The position numbers and the translations under genes are program-made. The notes below the pieces were generated by a model. The model was not told the origin of the DNA and searched no databases. It saw only the letters and a list, made by a program, of their open reading frames with translations. From positions 482,501-546,500 of the forward strand of contig JAQJVL010000514.1 of assembly GCA_035578905.1 (NCBI GenBank): DNA of 64,000 bases, read 5' to 3'. The stretch comes from Stictocephala bisonia (Eukaryota; Arthropoda; Insecta; Hemiptera; Membracidae). Positions 26,625 through 39,185 of the stretch are shown in pieces (position 1 is the first letter of the stretch; each line of letters starts with the position of its first letter).

Positions 26625-27022
26625 TTGATTTTCGGTGGCCGTCCGTAGTATATTTTCGGTGCCCGTACGTAGTCTATTTTCGGTGCCCGTCCGTAGTCTA
26701 TTTTCAGTGGCCGTCCGTAGTCTATTTTCGGTGGTCGTCCGTAGTCTATTTTCGGTGGCCGTCCGTAGTCTATTTTCGGTGGCCGTCCGTAGTCTATTTT
26801 CGGTGGCCGTCCGTAGTCTATTTTCGGTGCCCGTCCGTAGTCTATTTTCAGTGGCCGTCCGTAGTCTATTTTCGGTGGCCATCCGTAGTCTATTTTCGGT
26901 GGCCGTCCGTAGTCTATTTTCGGTGGTCGTCCGTAGTATATTTTCGGTGGCCGTCCGTAGTCTATTTTCGGTGGCCGTCCGTAGTCTATTTTCGGTGGCC
27001 GTACGTAGTCTATTTTCTATAA
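26625..27022 (-). repeat. 24-bp minisatellite grown inside the RT gene
   Basis: About 16 copies of a 24-bp unit (minus strand GAAAATAGACTACGGACGGC followed by CACC). In the RT frame each encodes ENRLRTAT. The array sits where related RTs have one copy between the GITLL motif and the EEQYAFRS motif, and the sequence resumes with ENQL, a stop, then EEQYAFRSNRSTTYLI near 26630-26560. The repeat is therefore an expansion of a piece of RT coding sequence. Confidence 0.93.
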
Positions 27023-27035
27023 TCTTTTCCATTAT

Positions 27036-28039
27036 CTATAACAGTCCATGAGAGAGCAAAGTGATACCTCTGTAGTTTTCAGACTTCTTCCTTGAACCTT
27101 TCTTAAATAGAGGGATTACCACTCCTTTTTCCCAATCTTGGGGAATTTTATTTTCTCGCCATATAGAGTTTAAGACTCTTGTAAGCCAATGAAACCCGTG
27201 CACTCCCGCTGCTTGTATCATATCAGCACTAACTTCATCCACTCCTGCTGATTTTCTATTTTTCGTAGCCTTGACATAATTTTCTACTTCTAACCATGTA
27301 ATTGGTGGCTCATTTTGCAAACATACTTGTACAGTTTGTGACTCACGAATATCTTCTAAAGTTCCATTTAATAGGTTGTTTAAATAGTTTTTCATTACTT
27401 CAGTGATTTCAATGTCTTTAGTCACCAACTCACCTTCTCCATTTTCAAGTTCCTTAATGCTTTCACAAGTTCTACGTTTGCTATTTATAATCTTGTAGAT
27501 TAGATTTTTGTTTCCAACACAGTCTTCTTGAAGCTTCTCCGTAAACTCATTCCAATATTTTTCTTTTTCTTCTACTATCATTCTCTTTACAGTTATTTTT
27601 TTCTGTCGATAGACTGCACTCTTTGAAGCTATTACCACTTCATTGCTGTGTCCAGAGCTTTGTTGTGCTTTTTCCATGTCGCTTTTTGCTTTATTTATTT
27701 CCTTTATTGCTTCTTTTATTGTATTACTCCACCATGGAGTTTCCTTCTCTTTGACTTTGAAGCTGGTTTCTCACAAAGTTGGTCAGCTTTGTTGACCAGA
27801 GCTTTCTTAAATTTCCTCCACTCTTCTTCTTCACTTTCTACTGCACAGTTTGGCAACTCTTGTTGGATAAGATTTTGGTATTTACACTTAACTAGAGGAT
27901 CTCTCAGCTTCCATACTTTAATCTTTGGTTTCTTCTTCTTAACTATCTTTGGTAGCTTGGTTTCCCTTAAGTCTATTGCTACCAATTTGTGGTCACAACT
28001 GAGATCTTCACTGAGTATTACTTTGACATATTTTACCAT
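27036..28039 (-). pseudogene. LINE linker and RT N-terminal part, broken
   Basis: Two open blocks on the minus strand. 27716-28039 is the lysine-rich endonuclease-RT linker. 27036-27677 carries the RT entry with NRKSAGVDEVSADMI, IPQDWEKGVVIPLFKKG and NYRGITLL, motifs 0-2 of non-LTR reverse transcriptases. The frame shifts between the blocks near 27700. The second block runs into the minisatellite just after NYRGITLLS. Confidence 0.9.
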
Positions 28040-28049
28040 TCTACCTACA

Positions 28050-28700
28050 GTGATGACACAATCTATGACTGTTTTAGTTTGACCATCCCAACTGTACCTT
28101 GTTATCTTGTAGCTATCCTTCTTTTCAAATAACTATTTTGTACTTTGAGGTTGTTTCTCACACACATATCCAGAAGGCGTTCTTCTTCAAAATTTCTGTT
28201 TCCATATCCTAACTTTCTGTATCTAACTGCGCATTGAAGTCTCCCACTATTATTATGTTTTCACATCTGATACAGTCTTCTAATTCCGACTCAAAATCCT
28301 CTTTGGCACTTTCTTCACAGCCTGTTTGTTGTGTGTACACTTGTATAACAGTCATTTTCTCTTTTCCTGTACTTACATTTACTTATAATTCTATCATTTA
28401 TATAGACTACTTCTGAAATTGCATCTAGTTCCTTGCTCAATACAAAACCAACTCCAATGAATGAAATAAAATACCAACAAAGCAATGAAATGGTTCTTGC
28501 TTGGTTTTCATTGCCATTCCAGTATAGTGTGAAATGTGTCCTTAATTGTTCTTTGCCTTTACCTTTCTACTTTGTTTCACTTAGAACCAGTATGTGTATC
28601 TTCCTTCGGTTCATCAAATCCACTATTTTTCAACTTTACCTGTTAAAGACGTTACATTCAAAGTTCCAATTCTTCTTACATTCAAAGGTATCTTTAATTT
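28050..28700 (-). pseudogene. LINE endonuclease domain, broken
   Basis: Read on the minus strand, the region opens with IGTLNVTSLTGKVEK and ILVLSET near 28690-28590, followed by GVGFVLS near 28440 and IIIVGDFNAQ near 28235. These are the metal-binding and catalytic motifs of APE-type endonucleases that nick the target DNA. Several frameshifts and stops interrupt it. Confidence 0.8.
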
Positions 28701-29000
28701 TGGGGTTCTTCCGAGCACACTTCAGTCTAGCACCAGGCTCTATGCCGTCTTTTTTGCCTGAACTGTTTACAGAAGTTAGTCTAGATTGGGTGTTAACTTT
28801 GGTTCCAAGGCTTCTCTTGTTGCTGAAAGCTGATAAGGTTATCCACTACCGGCTAGCTACGCCTATCGTAGCTTCTTTTTAACTGAAGACATGTCCTCAG
28901 CCCCCAACAAAAATCTGCTCACTGACCAGGCTTCCCGCTGGGATTGGTTACCCGAACCTTCCACCCGGTTGCTCAGCTTAACAGGGGCACCTCACGTAGG

Positions 29001-30180
29001 TTAATTGTTGGAGTTGGAGTGAGAGAGGCTATGAGGGAACTCTTGCATGATCCCTTATATTTTGCAAAATCGATGTTAATTTTGCACGCATCTCACCCCC
29101 ATTCACTCCGAACTAAAACAACTAACAACCGTATATTATGCAATCCCTTCAGAAATGCTAAAGCAACGTATCCTACTGTAGTGTACGAGAGCTAGCATCA
29201 TATTTAATGAAGGCGTTATTATTTTTCAAAAATAGCATTGATTGTATAGCTATATTATCGATGAAAGGAGTGTTTTTATCATATTTAATTTTATCGCTGG
29301 AAAATATGTAGGTTTTGCCAACACTTTTATCTAGCTTTAACTATTCTATTTTCTTTAACTTATTCTGATTACAAAATGTTTTTCTTACGTTTAATCATTG
29401 ATTATATATTGTATACAAAATAGTTTAGTAACTTAAGCATATAGTTTTTTTTAATGATATTTGCCTAGTTAATATTTTCTTGATTGCAAGATCCATCAAC
29501 ATTACCGCATTTCTTTCTTAAATTTACAAATTCATCTAATTTTGAATCAGGCACATGATTGTATATCTGATTATTGTATGTCAATTTTCTACTGAGTTTC
29601 AGGTGATCTAAGTATCCCACAAGTGTGTTTTATAATTAGCTTCTTCCAAATATTTGTCCTTACTAATCTGATAATATTCTGTAGTTTTAGTTTAGTTAAA
29701 GTTTTCATTTTGCTGTCAAGGATTGTGTTATTATCAACTTATATAATTATACTTTTAATCGTGTACTTGTGAATTTATTTGATATGAATAATTGTATACA
29801 GTATCCTAAATCTGTGATTAACTATCATTCTAATGTCCTATTGATACCTGTTGTAATTACTTGAAAATTGTGTCTTAAACTAAAGAAATTTATGTAATTT
29901 ATATTGTTTTTTAATCGTTTAAGTAACTAAATCATAATTTGTTTGTTCTCTTGATTATTACAATTATTTCGTGTTATTTTATTTCCTTAACCCAAGATTG
30001 TATATTGACAATGTTTATGCATGTACTGTATCACGTTACATACAATATAACTGTTATTGGATTGGCTCTGCCCGTAGACATTCTGATAACAGAAGATACT
30101 AACACAAATGACTGATTTTTTTTTTTAATTCAGTCATTCGACAACCTTGTATGTGCATGATCATAATTATTAACCCTCCG
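29001..30180. other. AT-rich non-coding sequence
   Basis: No gene or repeat is recognised. Confidence 0.5.
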
Positions 30181-32268
30181 CGTGCACATCTGGGTCCCAG
30201 GGTTACATCCTGTACACACCTGGGTCCCAGGGTTACATCCTGTACACACCTGGGTCCCAGGGTTACATCCTGTACACACCTGGGTCCCAGGGTTACATCC
30301 TGTACACACCTGGGTCCCAGGGTTACATCCTGTACATACCTGGGTCCCAGGGTTACATCCTGTGCACACCTGGATCCCAAGGTTACATCCTGTGCACACC
30401 TGGGTCCCAGGGTTACATCCTGTACACACCTGGGTCCCAGGGTTACATCCTGTACACACCTGGGTCCCAGGGTTACATCCTGTACACACCTGGGTCCCAG
30501 GGTTACATCCTGTACACACCTGGGTCCCAGGGTTACATCCTGTACACACCTGGGTCCCAGGGTTACATCCTGTGCACACCTGGGTCCCAGGGTTACATCC
30601 TGTGCACACCTCTGTCTGAATTACATCCTGTGCACACCTGGGTCCCAGGGTTACATCCTGTGCACACCTGGGTCCCAGGGTTACATCCTGTACACACCTG
30701 GGTCCCAGGGTTACATCCTGTACACACCTGGGTCCCAGGGTTACATCCTGTACATACCTGGGTCCCAGGGTTACATCCTGTACACACCTGGGTCCCAGAG
30801 TTACATCCTGTGCACACCTGGATCCCAGGGTTACATCCTGTACACACCTGGGTCCCAGGGTTACATCCTGTACATACCTGGGTCCCAGGGTTACATCCTG
30901 TACATACCTGGGTCCCAGGGTTACATCCTGTACACACCTGGGTCCCAGCGTTACATCCTGTACACACCTGGGTCCCAGGGTTACATCCTGTACATACCTG
31001 GGTCCCAGGGTTACATCCTGTACATACCTGGGTCCCAGGGTTACATCCTGTACACACCTGGGTCCCAGCGTTACATCCTGTACACACCTGGGTCCCAGGG
31101 TTACATCCTGTACATACCTGGGTCCCAGGGTTACATCCTGTACATACCTGGGTCCCAGGGTTACATCCTGTACACACCTGGGTCCCAGGGTTACATCCTG
31201 TACATACCTGGGTCCCAGGGTTACATCCTGTACATACCTGGGTCCCAGGGTTACATCCTGTGCACACCTGGATCCCAAGGTTACATCCTGTGCACACCTG
31301 GGTCCCAGGGTTACATCCTGTACATACCTGGGTCCCAGGGTTACATCCTGTGCACACCTGGATCCCAAGGTTACATCCTGTGCACACCTGGGTCCCAGGG
31401 TTACATCCTGTACATACCTGGGTCCCAGGGTTACATCCTGTACACACCTGGGTCCCAGGGTTACATCCTGTACACACCTGGGTCCCAGGGTTACATCCTG
31501 TACACACCTGGGTCCCAGGGTTACATCCTGTACACACCTGGGTCCCAGGGTTACATCCTGTGCACACCTGGATCCCAAGGTTACATCCTGTACACACCTG
31601 GGTCCCAGAGTTACATCCTGTGCACACCTGGGTCCCAGGGTTACATCCTGTACACACCTGGGTCCCAGGGTTACATCCTGTACATACCTGGGTCCCAGGG
31701 TTACATCCTGTACATACCTGGGTCCCAGGGTTACATCCTGTACATACCTGGGTCCCAGGGTTACATCCTGTACACACCTGGGTCCCAGGGTTACATCCTG
31801 TACATACCTGGGTCCCAGGGTTACATCCTGTACATACCTGGGTCCCAGGGTTACATCCTGTACACACCTGGGTCCCAGGGTTACATCCTGTACATACCTG
31901 GGTCCCAGGGTTACATCCTGTACATACCTGGGTCCCAGGGTTACATCCTGTACATACCTGGGTCCCAGGGTTACATCCTGTACACACCTGGGTCCCAGGG
32001 TTACATCCTGTGCACACCTGGATCCCAGGGTTACATCCTGTGCACATCTGGGTCCCAGGGTTACATCCTGTGCACATCTGGGTTCCAGGGTTACATCCTG
32101 TACACACCTGGGTCCCAGGGTTACATCCTGTACATACCTGGGTCCCAGGGTTACATCCTGTGCACACCTGGATCCCAAGGTTACATCCTGTACATACGTG
32201 GATCCCAAGGTTACATCCTGTGCACACCTGGATCCCAGGGTTACATCCTGTGCACACCTGGGTCCCAT
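30181..32268 (+). repeat. Minisatellite, 30-bp unit x ~70
   Basis: Unit of the type TGTACACACCTGGGTCCCAG plus GGTTACATCC. Recurrent variants are TGTACATACC, TGTGCACACC, GGATCCCAAGG and CCCAGCG/CCCAGAG. One aberrant 28-bp unit at 30601-30628 (with TCTGTCTGAA) shifts the phase between the first ~14 units and the rest. Since 30 is divisible by three, long frames are open on both strands in several phases. None shows coding evidence. Confidence 0.98.
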
Positions 32269-34048
32269 TTTTTCTTTCTTTTTTGAAACACAGAAAAATA
32301 CTTAAACCGTAGTGTTATCATATTAGTTTATTGTTTATAATATCTACCATAAGAATGATTTGTTTTTTAAATTTTTATAAATTTATAGGTAAAATAAATC
32401 TCATAACTAAAAAACTGTCAAAAAAGTCGTAACGGAGCTATATTTTTGGAATTTTCATGGGGTTTTGCTCTACACGGTGTCAAAGTTGCAATGTTATTGA
32501 TATGGATATTAATTTTATTGACCACCTGGCGGGATAAACAAATGATAAATGGCCCAAATAATTTGTTAGGTAAAACATAGTGAGCAGCACAGTAAAATAT
32601 CAAGTTAATTATAAAAGAGCGAATACACGTCTGTCTGTGTGTATGTTATCATCAGCTGTTATATAAAATGAAAACATATTGAAATAGACAGTAATAACAT
32701 TGGTTTTTATAATTAGGTCTATTATACTATAAATAGAGTGCAAATAAAGTGCAGTAAGTGAGCTGCTGTAAATGAATTAAAATAATATGTTTAATTACTA
32801 ATATTTGAAGTCAAAAGTTAAATGCCGAGGTGTCCCCAAGTGAATATTTAAATCTGAGTGGATGAAGCGCGGGCATTTAAATCCCTTTAAGCCATTTAAA
32901 CGACTGATAAGCATCGATATGATAACCTGGTGACGAGCTTTCCGCATTCCAATCAAGGCCGCGGCCTTCCCCCCTTCCCGATCTCAAACTCTTAGCTGAT
33001 ATTTCGTATAAATATGAAGTATCATGTTCTTTGCAGGCGCCGAGCGCCTCCCTTGAATATCGACAAAAGTATTTACGAAAATACTGTACATTTTCGACGT
33101 TACATATGAATCTAGTGAGGTTAACAGATAAATGTCTTTATTATTCATTGTACTGCGGTGTTTTTATGCTGAAAGGCTAGTTAGTAATTTAATAATAAAT
33201 ATGAAAATGCTGCTACTGACTGTTTTATTGCTGTCTTGGCGTTTTGTCGAGAAATTTAGGTAAATGTCTTATCTGTTTAAAATTATGCACTAACTCTTAT
33301 GTCATGGCCAAAAATACACTCTGTTTCGCTGTCACTATTTAGAATAGCCTACTGAATGTAAACATTAAATACATTTAAATACACGAAACAAGCTGTGTTC
33401 TGTGAAATGTAATGAAAAAAATAAGAATATACCGTTATTTATTATGTTAATTATAAATTAATAATGTAATAACATAGTTATTTTTGTTTTTAACATTTAA
33501 AAATGCCTTTAGGCTTACTATAAATTAAACAAATTAATTCAATAAGGCATTCAAATTAAACATGTTAGAGTCAGCATTGTCAACTCACAAAGAAATTCAT
33601 TTACTGTTCCACCCACTGATCCACAATAAACTACATTTTAGTGCGTTAACCTCAAGTAAAAAATTATTTCAATGAATGTTTGGTAAGCATAAAAGGCAAT
33701 TTATAAGTGTTTTTTCGAATCGATGATTTTGAGGACAGAGAATAAATACATTTTATTGTGATATGATATATCGGAGCAAAATAGCGATGTGTGCGATATT
33801 ATCAAAACATATTTATCGATATTTCCGATATATCGTTGCAATCCCTAGGTCCATTGCTGGGTTGTGGCGGATTGGCAGAAAGCATTTCTTTCCAAAGAAC
33901 ATATAATGGGATATTATTCTCCCTTTGTAATATAAACAGAACAAAGAATAACAGAAAATAGAACACAATCTAAGAGCACAATAAAAAGTTACATCCTGGG
34001 CATAGGCAATGACTACAGATAGAATTCTAGATAAATTGTATTCATTGG
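32269..34048. other. AT-rich non-coding sequence
   Basis: No gene is supported. A self-complementary pair GATATATCGG / CCGATATATC lies near 33765-33836 and may mark a small hairpin element. Confidence 0.45.
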
Positions 34049-34263
34049 CATAGGCGAGTGAAGGGGAGGGCTTGGGGGCTTAGCCCCCCCCCCATCAATT
34101 TAAGAGAAAAAATAATTTATTATTTATTCTTCTCGCACTCATACAACAGAGTTATTTATCAAACTGATTATAGCATAACCGTCTCTAGTGACAGTAGTGA
34201 AACACTTATGATGGTTTGTGTAAATTGTGTTTAAGTAAAATTAAAACAATTATCTGATAATCT

Positions 34264-34493
34264 TTTTTTTTTTTTTTTTTTTTTTTTGAAGGAGAGGCCA
34301 ACCTTACTCTGCCCATTCCTCATAGACTGTTGATCTGTGCGAGGAACTTAATCAGACAGAGTAAGGGGGCGAACCAGTACAGTAGAAGGTGAATATTACT
34401 GATAAATCTTCCAGTCTAGGCCTTATTCGAATCAGCGGTATCTCTAACCCAAGCTCAAAGTCCTGAGGCCTTAGACCGCTCGGCCACCGGCTC
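34264..34493 (-). mobile_element. tRNA-derived SINE
   Basis: On the minus strand it starts with a tRNA-like head containing GGTGGCCGAGCGGTCTAAGG (A box of Leu/Ser-type tRNAs) and a B-box-like GATTCGAAT, then a unique body, and ends in a poly(A) tail (the T run at 34264-34287). This is the standard structure of a Pol III-transcribed SINE. Confidence 0.82.
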
Positions 34494-34869
34494 GCCAATC
34501 TAATCTGAGTCTTTCCTTTGTTCCACTGAACTTCCACCCCCTACCATGCCATCAGTAGTACACACTAGTAGCTGTATGGACACTCGACAGGTGAGCACCT
34601 CACCTTACTCCTTACAGATTACCTGGACTCGCACCGCACGAGGGGTATTCCACGCGACTTGGATAGCAACAGTTGTACTTATGTAACTTGATATTGGCAA
34701 TACTATTGTAATTGTACTACTGTCATTGTCAAACTCAGTACGAGGTTATTGTGTCGTGTCATGGTGTCAAATTTTATTAGTATCAGACAAGTTTGTCAGT
34801 TCTTACTTGTCTGATAGGCAAAAAAGCATTTTATTACGATAGCGGCTTTTCACAATACAGTATTTAGAT

Positions 34870-35330
34870 GTTAAAACTAGCGTCCCACAAGGCTCAATTC
34901 TGGGCCGTGTTAAAAAAAAAAAATAATTTATATAAGCAATCTACCTGTTACATGGTTAATGACCATGATAGACCTTTTATGTTCGCTGACGATTTGGCTG
35001 TTCTAATTAATTGTTGTAGGCTTAATACTTTGTTTGCAATATAAATAATACTATAGAAGACTGGACGGCTGTCAATTCACTATGCCTAAATAAAGATAAG
35101 ATTCAGACTTCAGAATTTAAGTTGGATATGCATATCAAAAGCTTATGTAACAAATTATTAAAGTTTTTTTATGTCTATTTGCGTAGTCATCTATATTATG
35201 GAATTATTGCTTGGGGCAATGACAGCAACACTAAAAAATTGTTTATTAAAAAAAAAAAAAAAAACATGCGCTTAAGGTGATAGTAAGTGTTAACAAAAGA
35301 ATCCACTGTAAGCCTTTGTTTATATAAAAT
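34870..35330 (+). pseudogene. Non-LTR RT fragment
   Basis: The plus strand shows SVPQGSILG near 34880, FADDLAVL near 34980 (the catalytic box) and LHYGIIAWGN near 35190, in order and spacing of a non-LTR reverse transcriptase. Poly(A)-rich slips and stops break it. It continues at about 35880 after an inserted SINE-like block. Confidence 0.8.
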
Positions 35331-35499
35331 ATAATATTCTTACTGTGCCTGCCCTGAACATTTTATATTCTTACATTCTTACTCTTACATATGAGACGCC
35401 GACACAACGTTGTTGGTATTTTAAGGCGAATATGAATGGTTATACGAGTGTAGGATGAGTGTGGATGAGTGTAGTCTGGTTACTATCTGAGTTCAACTG

Positions 35500-35833
35500 T
35501 TCCTCAGAAAGAGCAATTTATTAATAGCCCAACAGCCAGGGCAACTAAGGGACCTACAGCTTTACGTGGAATCCGAACCAAGTAGTGCTGGTCTGATTTT
35601 CAGCTAATTGACAAGCCTGATACTCAGTTATCTCCCCCACACAACATCCGCACAATGACTACCACCCAACATGGACACCCCAGACTTCTCTAGTAGTGTC
35701 CACGCCGATAGCAACCATTAAGCGGACGCCATGTCGGTATTAAGAGGACCGAGCATCCAACCTATCGCCTACAATCTCCCAAACACTTTGTCCCCATGTA
35801 GCTGGGTTACAGCACTGCGCCACCAGTGCCTTT

Positions 35834-35835
<2 letters not shown>
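35500..35835 (-). repeat. SINE-like repeat (tentative)
   Basis: The minus strand opens with GGCACTGGTGGCGCAGTGCT, an A-box-like tRNA head. A B-box-like GGTTCGGATTCC lies far downstream. It interrupts the RT fragment on both sides, as a separate insertion would. The spacing is unusual for a simple SINE. Confidence 0.4.

Positions 35836-35859
<24 letters not shown>
35833..35859. repeat. (TA)n microsatellite
   Basis: About 13 TA dinucleotides at the edge of the SINE-like block. Confidence 0.9.
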
Positions 35860-35866
<7 letters not shown>

Positions 35867-35869
35867 TTA

Positions 35870-36180
35870 CATGTTATATCTACTAATAGTAATGTTCATA
35901 ACTATACAACAAGAAACTGTTATTCTCTTCAAGTATCCCAGTGTAATTTTAAAATAACTTTGAAATCTTTTATTGAAACAGGTAAAACGCTGTATAACCC
36001 TCTCCCTTTGCATATAAAATCATTAGACTTTTATTGTTGTTATTGAACAATGTTAGAAATGTATTAATTAATATTAACCCTTATGACACAAATGAGTACT
36101 ATCAGCACCTATTAGTCATGTAGTGTAGTAAATTCTGACGCTGCTATACACTGTACAATAAAGCATTGTTTGATTTGTTG
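35870..36180 (+). pseudogene. Non-LTR element 3' end
   Basis: The stretch reads FIETGKTLYNPLPLHIK near 35970, the usual C-terminal end of jockey/CR1-type RT polyproteins. A short 3' UTR with AATAAA follows near 36160. It fits as the continuation of the fragment at 34870. Confidence 0.6.
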
Positions 36181-36389
36181 TAGGCTACTGTGTACACCAC
36201 CTAGTAGATACATTGTCGTTAGGCCTACATTCTACATAGCTATCATTTATCATGAGAAGTGTTGCTTCAGTAGTAATACCGTCATCGTCTCAACTTGATT
36301 CTTAACAAGCTTCGCCTGGTAACGCGGTCACAGGTACAACCACTACTATAACTAAGACCTACAAGTAGGGACAATCGACTCAGGTCCTG

Positions 36390-36712
36390 CACAGTCCAAA
36401 CTGGCTAAATTTCCTTTAGCTATGTTCGGAAAATAAAATTGATCATTTTCAAAGTTATATTATGACATGTACCAATGGTTAGAATACAGTCTTGAGCTCG
36501 ATGCAGTTTTCTGTTATGTCTGCCAAACGTACAATACAAACACTTCAATTGCTGATGAAGTCTTCACAAACCTAGGCCTCAGAAACTGGAAAAAAATCAA
36601 AGAAAAGCTTGGTAAGTACGAAAAGTGTAAGGTCCATTTGACGGGTGGATTGATCCTCATATTCATTAGGCAACTAAAACCAATGAATGCAAAGCTTTGT
36701 ATCTATTACTAA
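36390..36712 (+). pseudogene. hAT transposase N-terminus (TTF-type zinc finger)
   Basis: The frame contains KLAKFP just upstream, then WLEYSLELDAVFCYVC, LGLRNWKKI and KYEKCKVHLTGG. These are the zinc-coordinating C-C and C-H pairs of TTF-type fingers found at the start of ZMYM1-like hAT transposases. The RNase-H core does not follow, so only the DNA-binding part remains. It complements the 18180 copy, which lacks exactly this part. Confidence 0.8.
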
Positions 36713-37382
36713 AACAGATTATGACTTATGGTCCTTTTCTGAGAAAAAGATTTATGATGTACAGTTTACTACATAGCCATACTAAAATATGTTTCTAGCG
36801 TAGTAGATTATGATTTGTATGATTGATTTGTATAAACCCCAACTCCAATTCTTCTTATTTCAGAAGCGGCTAATAACCTGTTTTAGTTGCCACACAAAAA
36901 CTACTTATTCCAAGAGTTTGCTGGATGCTGATTGATAAATTTATAATAATGTAGTCAGGTTTGACATTTAGTTTAGGTGTGTTCACCCAATATGCAAATC
37001 AGCATTCATTTTGAGCTTTTCAACAAATATGAAAAGATGACTCTAAACAGTGATAAAATGTAGATAACACTAATGTTGTTCCACAAAGTGCATTGATTGT
37101 CTTGGTCTAAAGCTAAGTCACTTGTAGTTTTATGGATAGGTAAAACAATGAAAAATTTGTATGCTTTAAATTAAATTTATTTATATTCAAACTATAATTT
37201 TACGCAGTGTGGAAATAAAAAATTTGGTTCTAAAAAGCGTTAAAATGCATATTTTTGCATTGTATTTTTTCAAATTTTCCGGGGGAGGGCCCCCAGACCC
37301 CCTCTTACTGGGGTATATTCCATACTTCCCAGCCCCCCGGTGTGCAAGCCCCCCTAGAATATTTAGCCTACAGCCGCCTATG

Positions 37383-38801
37383 ATCCTGGGCCCCAAAATG
37401 CTACTTTATAGCAAATAGAAAATAAACCTAACCTAAAAATGAGATGCAACCTAGTTCTCTCGATTCTAGATGACTAATAGTGAATTTACATGTAACTCAG
37501 AACTGTCTGCAAAAAGTAAGGCACATGCGCTAGAAAAAAGAAAAGTAGGTCCCTGGTGTGCAAACTTAAGGTTAAACATTAATAATAATGCCTGTTATTC
37601 TTGTGTCATAATACTGCTAAACTATTTATTACTGGCCTTTATCACATTGTTGGGGTTATTTTAATCAGGGCTGGCTCAGAAAATAGTTTTTTTCTGTTTT
37701 ATATATAAAAAAAAATAATAAATATGTGTACCAAAGTAGGATGAAAAATAAACTAAATAATACAAAATACTATTCATCTAGATACACAATGACCTGAAGG
37801 AAGTTAATGAGCTTTAGCTATTTACCTATGAGTAATATCTATTCTCATACTATTTGTTACTTATATCTCAGGATCTAACAAACCTTTAATCGTCCAGTTA
37901 CGGATTTAGTTTTCATCCAGAGACTGTTATTAAAAAAAATCATAAAAAGCCCGAGCTTTAAACTTGATGTAATTCTTAATCCCATTTCTAGAAACTCACC
38001 CATCACTATGATTAATGTGGTTTAAATCTGACAGAACATATCAGTAACAGCGCTAAGGGACTTACTTAAGTGCAACATTTCCAACCACCACTTTGAGAAT
38101 TGAACCAAAGACTACTACCTCCAAGTTGGAGTAGTATTGGGTCTTTTTGGTGATATTTATTATAGTAATAATAAGAAATCATACCAAAATCTGTGCTACT
38201 CTTCTTAACCTCCTCTTATAATTTACTACTTTTTTTACAAATAAGAACTTCATCAAAATATAAAGAAATAATACTGTATCAGGTTACCATATAATAACTG
38301 CTCTATGTAGTAAGGTCCTTTTTTTAAGCCAAATATAACCAAAAATGAATTTGAAGAGAGGTTGCTCAAATTGGGCTAAAATAAATTATAAAAAGGCAAT
38401 AAATTATTCTAAAAGACAAGAGAATTTCAAAAGACACACAAAGAACAGGTTGAGATTGCAATACAGAAATAGACAAAGTAATAGAATTGTTTTATATGCA
38501 AGTATGGGAATAGAGGGAAGTGGTATGAAGTGTTTGAAGAACTTAAGATTAAAAGAATGGTAGCCCTTCAATTTTGAAATTTCATACAATTTGAACATCC
38601 AAGCAACTCTGGCGAGGGCGGGAGTTTAACATTTTTTATTCAAGTGTTTATATGACTATAAGATCTGGAAAGTTACAATCAACAATGTAAGAAGCTTTCA
38701 TTCACTTTTGAATAATTAATTGTTGTACACATTATCTTGTATGAGATCAAATGTAATTTTTATTAACAAACTGTGCGAAATTACAAATAAAAGCAATTTA
38801 A
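37383..38801. other. AT-rich non-coding sequence
   Basis: No gene is recognised. A basic 72-residue frame at 38345-38563 has no family resemblance. Confidence 0.45.
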
Positions 38802-39050
38802 CCTCTTTAGTCCTGGGTGTAATTGTATTATAGTAGTTCTAAAGACCCCATGTCCTTTTAAAAGGACTTAAAATCATACGTAGTAGTCACGGAGAAAAAA
38901 TGTTCATAATAGAGTCATATGTTGACATTTTATTTTAAGCTCAATGTATTGCTGAAAAAAATAATTTATTAATTTTAGTACCTAAAAATACACAAGATCT
39001 CAACTAGGATTATTTGAAACCTACGTTTATTAATTACAAGTTCATACTAT

Positions 39051-39185
39051 GGAGAGATAGGACATCAACAAACTTACCTAAAAGACAAGTTCACTAACAC
39101 CAGAGTAGTAGTACCATATACTAAATAATCACAACAATTATATTGTTGGACTTCTAAGGTAAGTTTGCTGATGTCCTATCTCTCC
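39051..39185. repeat. Inverted repeat / small MITE-like hairpin
   Basis: GGAGAGATAGGACATCAACA at 39051 pairs with the reverse complement at 39157-39185, giving arms of about 29 bp (one mismatch) around a ~75-bp loop. No obvious target duplication. Confidence 0.75.

Larger units (their letters stand above)
25432..29000 (-). mobile_element. Non-LTR retrotransposon (APE endonuclease + RT), decayed
   Basis: On the minus strand from about 29000 down to 25432 lie, in order, a 5' region, an apurinic-type endonuclease, a reverse transcriptase and a C-terminal tail. This is a LINE often annotated in insects as craniofacial-development-protein-2-like. Frames are broken in many places and a 24-bp minisatellite has grown inside the RT. 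The 5' limit is approximate. The clade was not assigned. Confidence 0.88.
34049..37382 (+). mobile_element. Probable old hAT element with nested insertions
   Basis: The left end CATAGGCGAGTG (34049) followed by a GC-rich block resembles the left end of the 18180 hAT element. The right end (37276-37382, ...CCGCCTATG) closely follows that element's right-end sequence, with the shared words TTCCGGGGGAGGGCCCCC and TATTCCATAC. An hAT zinc finger lies between. The flanking 8-mers TTCATTGG and ATCCTGGG match at only 5 of 8 positions, so pairing of the two ends is tentative. SINE and LINE sequence fill much of the interior. Confidence 0.45.

Noticed and set aside
25537..28882. Plus-strand frames over the LINE
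   Set aside because: Shadows of the minus-strand endonuclease and RT reading frame.
16899..32268. CRISPR-like regular repeats
   Set aside because: The arrays are tandem repeats without unique spacers, and the genome is eukaryotic.
30130..32312. Very long open frames of up to 712 codons on both strands
   Set aside because: They are products of the 30-bp repeat, which cannot hit a stop in several phases. No start context, domain or splice site supports them.
34440..34493. tRNA gene on the minus strand
   Set aside because: The tRNA-like head is followed by a body and poly(A) tail, so it is a SINE, and the cloverleaf is incomplete.
34041..37390. Exact 8-bp target duplication for the second hAT element
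   Set aside because: TTCATTGG and ATCCTGGG agree at only five of eight positions; insufficient to claim a duplication.
38345..38563. Basic 72-residue frame
   Set aside because: Low complexity, no start context and no family resemblance.
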